64,000 bases of DNA from positions 24,550,501 through 24,614,500 of the forward strand of contig CM062197.1 in assembly GCA_031216445.1 (NCBI GenBank), given 5' to 3'. A program made the position numbers and the translations under genes. The stretch comes from Lateolabrax maculatus. Taxonomy: Eukaryota > Chordata > Actinopteri > Acropomatiformes > Lateolabracidae. The notes below the pieces were generated by a model. The model worked only from the letters and a program-made list of their open reading frames with translations, was not told the origin of the DNA and searched no databases. The stretch's first letter is position 1. The number at the start of each line of letters is the position of its first letter. Of this stretch, positions 1 through 10,149 are shown piece by piece.

Positions 1-1036
1 CAGTGTGCATGGAGGATTCACCATTTACATGGACAAACTGAAATCTATCTGATAAATACGACTGAAACCAGCTTAGTACTTGTCCTTTGACACCAATCAA
101 ATGCTCCAGTCTTTGTAATAGGATACAATGGTCAATGGTATCGAAAGCTGCACTAAGATCTAACAGAACAAGTACAGAGACAAATCCTTTGTCTGACGCA
201 ATCAAAAGGTCATTTGTCACTTTCACCAGTGCTGTCTCTGTGCTATGATGCTCCCTAAATCCTGACTGAAAATCCTCAAATAAACTATTGCTGTTTAGAA
301 AGTCACATAACTGATTAACGACCACTTTCTCAAGGATTTTGGAGAGAAAGGGAAGGTTAGATATAGGTCTATAATTGGCTAAAACCCCTGGATCAAGCGT
401 AAGCTTTTTAAGAAGAGGTTTAATTACAGCTACTTTGAAGGACTGTGGTACATAGCCTGTTAATAAAGACAGATTGATCATGTCTAGTAAAGAAGTGCTA
501 ACTAAGGGTAAAACTTCTTTAAGCAGCCTAGTTGGGATGGGGTCTAAGAGGCAGGTTGTTGGTTTAGACAAAAAAATCATTGAAGTTAGTTGGTAAAGGT
601 CAATTGGAGAAAAACAGTCTAAATATAAATCTGGTTCTACAGCTGCTTCTGAGGTTCCTGAGGTTCCTGTACTCGAAGATATATCTGAACTGGCTGAGAG
701 CACAAGATGATGAATTTTTTCTTTAATAGTTAGAATTTTATCATCAAAGAAGCTCATAAGGTTATTACTAGTGAGAGCTCTGGGAATGCATGGCTCAACA
801 GAGCTCTGACTCTGTGTCAGCCTGGCTACAGTGCTGAAAAGAAACCTAGGGTTGTTCTTATGTTCCTCTATTAGTGAGGAGTAATAGGCTCCTCTGGCAT
901 TATGGAGGGCCTTCCTGTATGTTGTAAGACTATCTTGTAAAACTAAATGAGTTTCCTCCAGTTTGGTGGAACGCCATTTCCTTTCTAATTTTCGCGATGT
1001 TTCTTTTAATTTACGGGTTATAGGAGTTATACCATG
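1..1036 (-). mobile_element. L2-like LINE fragment, reverse transcriptase part, truncated by window start
   Basis: Read on the minus strand this encodes broken pieces of a non-LTR reverse transcriptase: the region 100-400 gives the conserved 'FQSGFR..HSTETALV' and 'LLDLSAAFDTIDH' blocks, and 400-600 gives the upstream 'IKPLLKK' block. Many stops and frameshifts, so inactive. The same family is present at 52.85-55.81 kb, 29.85-30.52 kb, 22.76-23.58 kb and 38.07-38.62 kb in this window. Its 5' truncated end at about 1,036 sits inside the Gmr1-like element. Assignment to the CR1/L2 clade is from motif recall, not a database search. Confidence 0.75.
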
Positions 1037-1490
1037 TTAGTATTGGGAACAGGGAACTTAGTGATGACAGTTACCTTAGCATCTACAGGACGCACTATTT
1101 TTGTGGGGTTCACATGGTAAGCATGCTGCTTAATTAGGAGAAAATTGCCAACATCAATGTCATGTTGCAAGACAGTGGTTTCGGTAGGTACATCTGAGAA
1201 CAGTGCACAATGATTTTCAATCAACCCAACACTGTCACTGTTGACCCAGAGAGGTGAGACAGATTAGCCTTCAAATCACTTAACACTTTGTGCACCTTGG
1301 GAATTGAGCTCACAGAACAGCATCTTGCATTGCAAGTCATCTTCTTGGGGCAAGTAAGAAGCCAACACTGAAGCTAAAGCTACAGGCAACACATCAGCTG
1401 AAATGGATATGTCTCTTTCACTACACTGGGCAACATAAGGCTTTAGCATGTTCACATGGAACACACACACGTCTTCCTTCTCCTATCTGG
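1037..1490 (-). pseudogene. Gmr1-like pol: segment after integrase leading into RT
   Basis: Two broken minus-strand frames. 1,276-1,470 carries 'VFHVNMLKPYV', the motif that closes the integrase C-terminal region in Gmr1-like polyproteins. 1,027-1,224 carries 'LFSDVPTETTVLQHDIDVG', the lead-in to the reverse transcriptase (the usual form is 'LFSDxPxxTxxxxHDIDVG' followed by an 'IKQHAYRVNP'-like stretch). Its position immediately downstream of the integrase is what fixes the unusual domain order. RT catalytic motifs are not present; the frame is cut by the L2 LINE. Confidence 0.72.
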
Positions 1491-1929
1491 AGTGCGAATA
1501 ACATAATCTGTTTAGCCCAGTATTTTATCACCCACATAAGGACCTGCAAACCTGGCTTGCAGTACTGAACCAGGGTTAGAAAGGAAAGCAAACAGAGAGT
1601 CTCCGGATTGGAAACTTTTCTACTGCATTCCCATCAAAGTTCTCTACGCTCTCTGAAAGAACTAACATAATCCAGCATGTTTTGGCTAGGAGAATATTCT
1701 CCGATCAACTGCTCACGCAACAACTTAAATGTGCTTCGAACTGTGTGGCCAAACACCAACTCTGCAGGACTGAAACCCAAGGACTCCTAAACAGTTTCTC
1801 TGATGGCAAAAAGCAAGAAGGGTATGCCCTCGTCCCACACTTTACCAGTTTCCAGACAATAAGATCACAACATAGTCTTGAGGGTTTGATGGAACCGCTC
1901 TAGTGCCTCTGGCTCTCTGGATGATAGGC

Positions 1930-2654
1930 ACTAAAGATCTGACGCCAGCACTTCTAACACCTGAGCAAACACTTTGGAGATGAAATTAGTACCTTGGTCT
2001 GTTTGAATAACCTTTGGCAAACCAAAAGTGGTACAGAACTTCACTAATTCCTTCACTACCACTTTTGGTTTGAGAAATAGTAGATGAAATTGCTTCAGGG
2101 TATTGAGTAGCAGCACACATTGAAGTCAGGAGATAGTAATGACCAGATTTTGACTTTTGACAACGGACCAACACAGTCGATAATGAGTCTCTCAAATAGC
2201 TCCCCCAACACAGGTATGGGATGGAGCAGAGCTTCAGGGACCATTTGGTTTGGCATGCATGACAAGAGCGGCAATATCTAGATACATCGCTTTTTAAACC
2301 AGGCCAGAAAAAATGCTTCAATATCCGATAATAAGTTTTAGTTATCCCCAGATGATAAGACAGAACATTGTCATGAGCCAAACTCACTATCTGCACACGG
2401 TAAACGGACGGGACAACAATCTGGTAGGAAGTATTCCACCCACTGTAATCATCAGCTGAAGGAGCGCACTTACACACGAGGATACCATCTTCCCAGTAGT
2501 AAGCAACGAGAGAAATATCAACCTTGTCTTTAGGCAACACTGCTGCAATACTCCTAGCTAAGGAAGGATCGTCTTTCTGAGCTGCTATAAGCTGCTCCCT
2601 GCCAATCTTTAGCTGAGCATAAGACTCAACAGGCAATGTGACAGGACTGGACAC
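1930..2654 (-). pseudogene. Gmr1-like integrase (zinc-binding and partial catalytic core)
   Basis: The 222-aa minus-strand frame contains 'HDNVLSYHLGITKTYYRI' and 'FFWPGLKSDVSRYCRSCHACQ', the H-x-H / C-x2-C integrase zinc-binding domain with the typical FFWPGL spacer. A second frame, 1,931-2,116, continues with 'GLPKVIQTDQGTNFISKVF', the second Asp block of the DDE core. The two overlap in different frames, so at least one frameshift separates them. The third catalytic residue region is not intact. N-terminal to the zinc domain is the linker 'REQLIAAQKDDPSLA', typical of this group. Confidence 0.85.
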
Positions 2655-2886
2655 TGTAACTTCAATGGACTCAGATAGAGGAGAATCTGTGTACTGTTTA
2701 CAGTTAATTTAGAAGCTGCAGAAGGATCAGCAGACACTATAATTTCATTAAGGGGGGAACCGCGGACAGTCCTGAGAGTTCCACCACATCCTCAAACTTA
2801 AGTGACTGAGCGTGAGTTACAACACAAGCAGGAAATACTGTAGGCAACTGGGATGATAGATCACCCTGGGTATTGTGTAGGAAATC

Positions 2887-4102
2887 TGTGTAGGAAAGAC
2901 CTGGTTCATTGTAACAAGAAGTTTCAGGAGATCTGGGTGTCTTACGCAGGAATATTTATTGAAGCTCGATGGAGGAAACACCACGTGTGAATCAAAGTGT
3001 ACTGCTACCCAATTCTGAAGATGGTGTCCTGAAGCTCAGTATTTAACCTTCCCCAGAACTGATAAGTTCCGCTATATCCTAATAGCATTATTCCTAACTC
3101 AGCCTGGCATGTGTGATGACTCATTAAATATCGGATCCAAACAAGGAAAGACGTCAACCTTTGCTGTCCTAGCAACAGCATAGCCTGTCTACAGTATTGC
3201 TTATCCAGCGTCAACAACCAGGCGCCAGCCTTTTGTATCTAAACCTGAATACAGAAGATATCTAGCAGACCTTGGTTTACCAGAGGCCAGAGCCAATTCG
3301 GCCTTGTCAGGCACACAGAGTGAGACAGGTGAGCAGAGACAAGCAGTTGACCTGACCTGTGAAGCACTGTCTTAAGTTACCTTTAACCTAGAAGAGGGAA
3401 GTTTAACATACAAGAAGGAAAATTCCTTCACAGTTCTCCCCTTTTTGATCGTAAGATCAACACTACCTACCAGTATTCTTACTTTTACCTTAAGAACAAA
3501 TGAGGACTACCTTGGGTTGAATCGCACTTGCTTACAATAACAATATTGAACATTCAATAAAACAAGTAAACATGTGAATCCAAATTATACATGGACCATT
3601 AACCAATAACTTCTTCATCTTCTTTCTTAAAGAGTGTCATATAAAGAAACCAATCAGATTAAAGTTTACTAATTATTGCTTGTATTCAAAACTGTATAAA
3701 CTAATTGTTATTGTATCCAAAACATTCATACAAATACATATGATTATCCTTACTGATTTTCAGTGACTTACACATTACATATGTTACAGAGTATAACAAT
3801 TGTCATCCTCTACTTTCCCCATACATGATCATTAACTATCATATCTAAAGAACATTATGAATGTAAATCAAACATACTTCAAAACCTTAGTGTAACCTTA
3901 AGGTAAAACTAGAAACTTGCACCTACACACTATAGGCCAAAAATCCTACTTTTATTTGTTGACAAATGGAACAATCCAAGAGTTTCAAATCAAATTAAAA
4001 TCGGGAAGACTCTCATTAAAGTTGATTATAGAACATAGCAAAAGAATGCATTAGTCATTCATTGACTCACTTATAGGGTATCAAAATAAAAACAAAACAC
4101 TC
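2887..4102 (-). mobile_element. LTR element remnant inserted in the Gmr1-like pol (one LTR plus 3' internal part)
   Basis: 2,887-3,432 is a long terminal repeat also found at 36,269-36,829 and 48,217-48,772. It begins TGTG and ends TTCACA on the plus strand. On the minus strand it carries AATAAA near its end (opposite plus-strand 'ATATTTATTGAAG'), and it is preceded by a polypurine run, AAAAAGGGGAGAAC (3,446 down to 3,433), so this looks like a 3' LTR with its polypurine tract. 3,447-4,102 is AT-rich with no recognisable coding motif. The interrupted pol linker resumes on both sides, and AAATC occurs at 2,882-2,886 and 4,103-4,107 as a candidate target duplication. No second LTR is present. 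Confidence 0.65.
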
Positions 4103-4134
4103 AAATCTAAACCAATAAGATATCTGCAACAGAT

Positions 4135-4470
4135 TTTATCAAAGACTGAGCCAGTTGGATGGTCAACAACGTTAGGGACAGGAAACACTTCCCCACCAGC
4201 CATGTCATTACCTAGTATCATGTCCACTTTTCCTATAGGAAGCTAAATGCAAATAGCCACTTCCACAAGGCCTGTTACCAAGCCAGACTGCAAATACACA
4301 TCATACAATGGGGCTTTAAGCCAGGTCATTCAATACCCACATACTAGAGGACACGGACCAGTAAAGGTACTCTCAGACAGGGGCAAAACTCCCCTCAACA
4401 GCAAAGACTGAGCAGCTCCTGTGTTTATTAGAATACGAATGGGGACAAGCTTCTCCGGCTCAGAAATGGC
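4135..4470 (-). pseudogene. Gmr1-like protease/linker region
   Basis: Minus-strand translation around 4,150-4,235 gives 'GKVDMILGNDMAGGEVFPV', matching the conserved 'ILGNDLAGGKV' stretch that follows the protease in this group of elements. The remainder is decayed. On the far side of the 2,887-4,102 insertion the same polyprotein continues with 'LPTVFPACVVTHAQS' (minus strand, about 2,800-2,860), which is normally only a few residues away. Confidence 0.65.
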
Positions 4471-4886
4471 TACTGAACCATCCATACGGAAGGGGGCAAA
4501 GGGGTCATACTCATCGTTTTTTTAATGGACTGAATGGGACCATCTTCACTAGGCAACTGACGTGGTAGTGAAGCTATCAGCCTTACAGGCTTAGCACCTC
4601 TCTGCTTTTTACTGAGAGCATGACAATCAGCTGACATGACCAGGCTTTTTACAATTAAAACAGACTCTGAGTTTCCATTGCTAGAATTAGCAGCCTTTGT
4701 AGTGAAAACTGAAAAACCAGGACCATTGCTGCCAATTTTAAAGCAAGGAGTGTGAGGGGAACCATAAGTCCTAGTCTCACGAGATTTGTCACTAACTACT
4801 TTGTGAGCCAGGACATACTCATCAGCAAGCACAGCAGCCTCTTCCACCTTAGACACGCTCTGCTCACTCAGATAGGTGGCAACCAA
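4470..4886 (-). pseudogene. Gmr1-like gag C-terminal fragment
   Basis: The 138-aa minus-strand frame opens with 'VATYLSEQSVSKVEEAAVLADEYVL', typical of the gag capsid C-terminus of these retrotransposons. The Cys residues of the following region do not form a clean CCHC knuckle. The gag N-terminus is missing: the frame abuts the LTR-like segment at about 4,890, which implies an internal deletion. Inactive remnant. Confidence 0.7.
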
Positions 4887-4889
4887 GGA

Positions 4890-5139
4890 GGGAGGGACAC
4901 CAAATTAGTTTCAAAAGAACACATTTACAAAATCAAAGACCACAAAATAGGATCAAATAAGGGAACATAAAAAGCTAGGTCTTCAGTCCAGGAGAGAGAG
5001 TGTGGGCAGAGAAAGGAGCCACCTATATAGACCCAGCCCACATCTTCACAGGTGCCCTCAATCAGCCCTCTGGGAACTGCTCTTAGAACACAAATACCAC
5101 ACACACACACCCACTAGAACACAGAATGACACATAACAC
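4890..5139 (-). repeat. Candidate 5' LTR-like segment of the Gmr1-like element
   Basis: On the minus strand this segment starts TGTTATG, has a TATA-like box (TATATA at 5,024-5,029) and runs directly into the gag fragment. That layout would fit a 5' LTR with part of gag deleted. There is no second copy in the window to confirm the ends, so this is tentative. Confidence 0.35.
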
Positions 5140-5700
5140 CATTTTAATTATCTGGTCAGCCAGGTGTTGTAGTGCCTCACAAACAGCAGCCTGAGGTGGG
5201 ATATAAACATAACAACTCAAATTATAATCATCAGTTTATGCATAGTAGAGCTGAGCAATGAGAGGAAGTACAGATTAAATGCATGCTGATCGTGCATGGC
5301 TTGAATTCATGTGTAGTCTAATAACTTTATTTAGCATATAATAGTTCTCAAACAACCATACTAACTGTTTTCCAATACATTACTGTTTTAGAAGTACCCA
5401 CAGATGACTTGAGTTGAGTTCAAAAAATGTTTTTGATCTTTAGCAAAACGGAAATAACCTGCACACAGCAATTTGCAAACAACTGTGAATATTTAGCTGC
5501 CAATAAAAAACATTTATGAATAAATAAGACTGTAACCATTTCTCTTTCATATATTGTCCTTTTGTTTAAAAGTGAATCCTTGTATACTTCCAGTTATCAC
5601 ATGGGAAATTTGTGTTTTTTACTGTATATGTATTATTTAACATTAAATTAAGTGTTAGCATGTTGTTAAAGGGCAAAGTAGGGCCCCTACTCTTTTCTAT
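5140..5700. other. AT-rich intergenic stretch, nothing recognised
   Basis: Mostly AT-rich sequence with no ORF, splice-site pairs, terminal repeats or LINE motifs that I can recognise. Confidence 0.5.
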
Positions 5701-5704
5701 TCTT

Positions 5705-7215
5705 TAAAGAATTTGGAGACTTTATCTCAGATCTTGTTACTCATTCTGATAAGATCTTAGTTATTGGTGATTTCAATATTCACTTGAATGAGGGCTCAGA
5801 CCCTGTAAGAAAAGCCTTTCTGGCACTTATTGATACTGTGGGTTTCACTCAGTTTCTACATGAACCTCCTCACTGCAGTGGTAACACCCTCGACTTGATC
5901 CTCTTCCGGCCAGATAGAGGTGTCAGCTCTGGCTGTCTCTTCTGTCTCATCCGCGGTGCCGGACCTCTTTCTAATTAAATTTGAACCAGTGTTTTTACTA
6001 CTCGCCACATTGGCCCGGCAACTTTAACTGCACTTAGTGAGCAATTGCCTGCAGTCCTGGCTCCTTTCACGACAGCAACAGAGCCTGTTGAAAATCATAC
6101 TAGTGACTTCTTGGATTCAGTTGCATCCTTTTGTACCAAAACTAGATGCTCAAAGAGGTCTACAGCCTGGTTTACAGACAAAACAAGCTCTTACATAGAT
6201 GATAAATATAATCGAAGATTTCTTTCTGACACTGCTAAACTTACTCAGAATCCTGTCTGTCAGCTGCGCACTCTTTACAGCTCATGATTTCCTAGATTTC
6301 TTCTGTAAAATAGATGACCTCTTCCTCTCCAGTTATTTCTGCACATTTGGTTATACAATATTCATATGCTGATTCCCAGTTAGTTTCAGTTCTTAACCCT
6401 TGTGTTGTCCTCTGGGTCAAGGTGACCCGGTGGCCGAAAATGTCCTTCTGTGTATGTAAATGTTGTTATGCATGACATTTGTGATTCTTGAAGCGGTTAT
6501 CTTTTGTTTTTAGTTTGTTTCTTGACAATAGGAACAGAGTAAGAAACAGAATAAAGGAAAAGGATGACACAAACATATGATACATCACCTTGACCCAGAG
6601 GACAACACAAGGGTTAAGCACTTTGAGACTGGTTTGTACCCCACTGCCAGCTAATATTTTTAGAGATCTCTGGCTATCTCTGGGACCTACAATGCTTACA
6701 TTACTTTAAGACTGCTGTGGATAAACCTCTACTTAAGAAACCACACCTTGACTCAGGCTCTAAATAACTACAGACCAGTCTATTACCTTCCATTCTTTCA
6801 CTGGAAAGAGTTGTCTCTCAGCAATTTGGCCCACTTAATCAACAATAATCTTTTTGAACCTTTTCAATCTGCGTTCAGGGCCTGTCCTTCCACTGAAACA
6901 GCACTTACTGTTACTGGATCTCAGTGCAGCATGTGATGCCATAAATCACTGTAAACTCGAGACCGGCTCAATTGGTCAATTGTGTGATTTCTCAAAGTTT
7001 AACAGCCAAGAATCTTGGTGTTATGTTTTATCCTTCCCCCTCCTTTGATCAGCACATTAAAGAAATCCCAGAGATTGCCTTTCATCCAGACTTGATTATT
7101 GTAATCTTTTGTTGTCTGGTCTGCCGCATGCTCGCACTTAAGGTCTTCAGATGGTTCAGAATGCTGCAGCTAGAATCTTAATTAAAACAAGAACATTTGA
7201 TCATACTACATCAAA
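5705..7215 (+). mobile_element. Decayed L2-like LINE (endonuclease to C-terminal pieces)
   Basis: 5,705-5,930 encodes an APE-type endonuclease piece with 'ILVIGDFNIHLN' and 'GNTLDLIL'. 6,045-6,287 has the inter-domain region with 'STAWFTD'. 6,700-7,215 has RT remnants ('NNYRPV', 'LLLDLSAACDAINH') and the 'AKNLGVMF' block. Frames are broken many times and the RT catalytic core is largely deleted. A MITE interrupts it at 6,397-6,613. Confidence 0.75.
6397..6613. mobile_element. piggyBac-type MITE with TTAA target duplication
   Basis: A 217-bp element whose ends are a perfect 29-bp inverted repeat starting CCCTTGTGTTGTCCTCTG. It is flanked on both sides by TTAA (6,393-6,396 and 6,614-6,617). 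A CCC start and TTAA duplication are the hallmarks of piggyBac-superfamily elements. It encodes nothing and sits inside the L2-like LINE, so it is younger than that LINE. Confidence 0.9.
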
Positions 7216-8890
7216 TTTAGCTTAATTTCGACCAGACTTGACTCCTACCATGAGTATATTTTACTACAAAAATAAATACATGAGAAAGTCTCTTTTGTCT
7301 AATTGATTTCTATGGGTTTAAAGTGTTTTGTATGCTAAGCTTGCTCTCGTGTGACCTCACAGTAAATCTGTGCAACACAAAGGAAGATTCAGAGCACCTC
7401 AGTTTTAACAAGACAAAGAGTCTACAGCCACTCCAGCTGCCCAGTGACACTGTAATGATCATTCCACAACAGAAATGAAGTCTGGTCTTAGGTTGGCACC
7501 AGAGGAAAGGTCATGCTGTTAAACTAAATCACATGTATCTTCTGTACAAAAGGGACCCACATGACATTAGAATTCATCCTCTTGGGACCATGAATATGAA
7601 TTATAAGATTGAAAACCAGTCACAGTATGGGAAGGCGTCATCAACTAGGAGTCAGTGGACGGATGGAGGAAGATTCAGGAGGACCAGGGATCATCTGTGA
7701 ACAGAGACAGGAGTTACCATCTCCACCCATAAACAACACCTATTATCATTTGACCAAAGGGCCAAACAGAGGTCATTTAATTACACCGGAGCCAACTCCA
7801 TAAGAGTTGAACAAATTCCATCTGCTGGTGAAGACTAACGTGTTTGAAAGTTGAAACTTTGAATTAAGAGTATTTCATTTATTTGATTTGATTTATTCAA
7901 GTCAAACTATTTCCAAGCTGAAGAAGGAACTTTCAACTCTCAGTAACTGAAATATTTTGCTCTTAATAAATCAGTGTTGGACTGACCAACATAGTTACAC
8001 AACTAGTGTGGGGAAAAATTAAGCAGATCAAGATTAGACTTTTTGAAAACTGAAAAGTCACATTAGGAGGGAGCAGTCAGGACAGCTGTTCCCTGTAGAC
8101 CCACATTTTGATGCAGTACATCTAATAATTTATAATATTCATGAAATAATGATATCTGTCAGATACTTAAAGTAGCCAGGCTAATCAGGTTAAACAGATT
8201 TTTGCTGTATGGTGGTAGATGTAGAGACTTAACCATAGCTTAGGTTTAAATACACTGAGATCTCTGTTAATATATAAGGTAAGCCTCAACCTGTCTGTTA
8301 AAGAAAAAACACAAAGCTAACAAAGATTTGACTGACAGCTTGGCTGCACGTCAGGGGTCAGGGAGCAGCCACCACTTTTTCACATCACAGCATGGATGTA
8401 CACAGCCCAGGTCAGAACACTGTCTATCCATCTCCATATCCCTTCCCTCACTTTGAAGTTGGGTTAGCAGAGGCTTTTCGCCTTCCCCTTAATGATGTGC
8501 CCTTTCAGATTAACTCACATCTGGGAGGCTGAGATTGAGTCTGAGGACTGTCACATGTTTGCACAGTGAATGTGTGAAAAGCGCAAGTTGTCTGCTACCC
8601 CATCGATTTGTATTTGAGAAGAGAAGCAGAGGTGCAAAGATGACTGGAGAATTTATGAGTCAACAATTAAATTGCAATGCCATGTACAGACTTCATCCAG
8701 AAACATGTACACACATACAAATAATTCAAGCTGAAATTTCAACCTTTGAGATACTGTACCAGACTGATTTGAAAAAGCAGGGGAGCCTGATTTTCAACAA
8801 AGCATTTTTTGCCCATTTTTTCTCCAAAATCCCACATTCAATGAAATCCATTCTGGTCTGACAGGTACTGGTGGTGTTTACTGTATACTC
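7216..8890. other. Intergenic sequence, nothing recognised
   Basis: Short open frames only (the longest, 8,535-8,861, is 108 codons with no recognisable motif). I see no exon pattern, terminal repeats or LINE motifs. Confidence 0.5.
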
Positions 8891-8894
8891 TCTG

Positions 8895-9235
8895 TGTGTG
8901 TTTTCAGTCAGCTCACTGATCTTCAGTACTGTAATACTCTGTAGGCAAAAACAACCAGACACCAGAACAGCTTCTTCCCACAGACCGTCACACTCTGATG
9001 AACACTTAATCATATAATCATATATACTTGCACTCATTGCACTATTTCTCCATTTCACTGTCATTATGTTTATGTTCATATATTTTTTTTACACTATATT
9101 ATATATTTTATATTTTTATATTTGTACATAGTATTTAAATGTTTATGTACTTTGAGAGCAACAGAAAAACCGGAGTCAAATTCCTTGTATGTGTACGCAT
9201 ACATGGCCAATAAAGCTGATTTTGATTTTAATTTG
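8895..9235 (+). mobile_element. LINE 3'-end fragment (L2/Rex-like)
   Basis: Contains the C-terminal end of a LINE ORF (nucleotides encoding an 'SFFPQ'-like stretch near 8,965-8,985) followed by the typical 3' tail 'AATTCCTTGTATGTG' and 'GGCCAATAAAGCTGATTTTG'. It is 5'-truncated, as expected for target-primed insertion. Family assignment is tentative. Confidence 0.6.
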
Positions 9236-9820
9236 TGTTCTGTGTGACAATTTGAAGAAGCCTCATGTAATGTAGACCGGGAGCATTCACATCAAGAAGC
9301 TTCTGAATGCGGTGCTGTCCAAAGCCCACACGCACACACGTACTTCAGATCTTTCCAAGTTGCACGCTGCCCTCTAGTGTTATTCCTACAGCTCTGTACA
9401 GCACACAACTGTATTTACATTATGTATCAATTAGTTTACTGTTTTGGCAGTTAGTCATTCATGTAATAAGAGGATGTGACACAAACAGATAGCAAGCACA
9501 CTCAGAAAAGCTACTTTACAGAATTTGGAGACTTAATAACAAAAGGATAAAAAAAATGTTTCCAAACATGTAGGGTTGTTTGTTTTCCACCAGGTCCCTG
9601 TTCCACTGTCTAAAATGTTTTATTTTCAGTAAACAGTATTGTCCATCAACACCACACTCAGAACTCAATAAAGTTTTAGTACACAAACATAATATTTGGT
9701 ATATTTTTTTGTAATTCAGTCATTGTTGTTGTGTGAACGTAGTACATGTTACATTTAGTATGTGTGGTATTTGGTTGATAGAGGTGACACAGGTGGAGTG
9801 GACTGTTCCTCAGGGACCGT
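9236..9820. other. Intergenic stretch downstream of rexo2, nothing recognised
   Basis: AT-rich sequence between the LINE tail and the rexo2 polyadenylation signal. No coding or repeat pattern I can support. Confidence 0.4.
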
Positions 9821-9822
9821 AG

Positions 9823-9828
9823 TTTATT
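9823..9828 (-). terminator. Candidate polyadenylation signal of rexo2
   Basis: AATAAA on the minus strand, about 320 bases past the rexo2 stop codon. It is the clearest hexamer in the expected 3' UTR range. Other AT-rich hexamers nearby make the exact site uncertain. Confidence 0.4.
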
Positions 9829-10149
9829 TGGTTTCATTTTAAAAACAAAAGGAAAATGGAATCAATCCCAGACTAAACATGTCTAAATAAATACAAAATT
9901 GCAAACTACCAAAGGTCACATTCAAATGTTCCTCTTTTAAACTTGAATAAAGTGTTACTACAATCTTGCTCCCTTTGATGAAACCTTTACATTTAACTTT
10001 TCAACAATACTAAAATAAAGAATCGATGGGCAGCTAACTGTGAACAGAAACTGAAATCAATGAAGATGATCACATAAATCACATTAAATGATGAAACTGC
10101 TTTCTGGGGCAACACGACACTGAAGGCTCCCCAGACTCACTCGTGTGTG

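Larger units (their letters stand above)
1037..5139 (-). mobile_element. Decayed Gmr1-like Ty3/gypsy retrotransposon (span including nested insertion)
   Basis: On the minus strand, from right to left, I see a candidate LTR, a gag fragment, a protease-linker stretch, a 1.2-kb insertion, an integrase, and the segment that leads into reverse transcriptase. The integrase therefore precedes the RT, the order described for Gmr1-type Ty3/gypsy elements of deuterostomes and unlike ordinary Ty3/gypsy. All frames are broken by stops; the RT core and RNase H are missing because an L2 LINE replaces them at about 1,036. Identification rests on recognisable integrase, gag and linker motifs described in the sub-entries. 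Confidence 0.75.
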
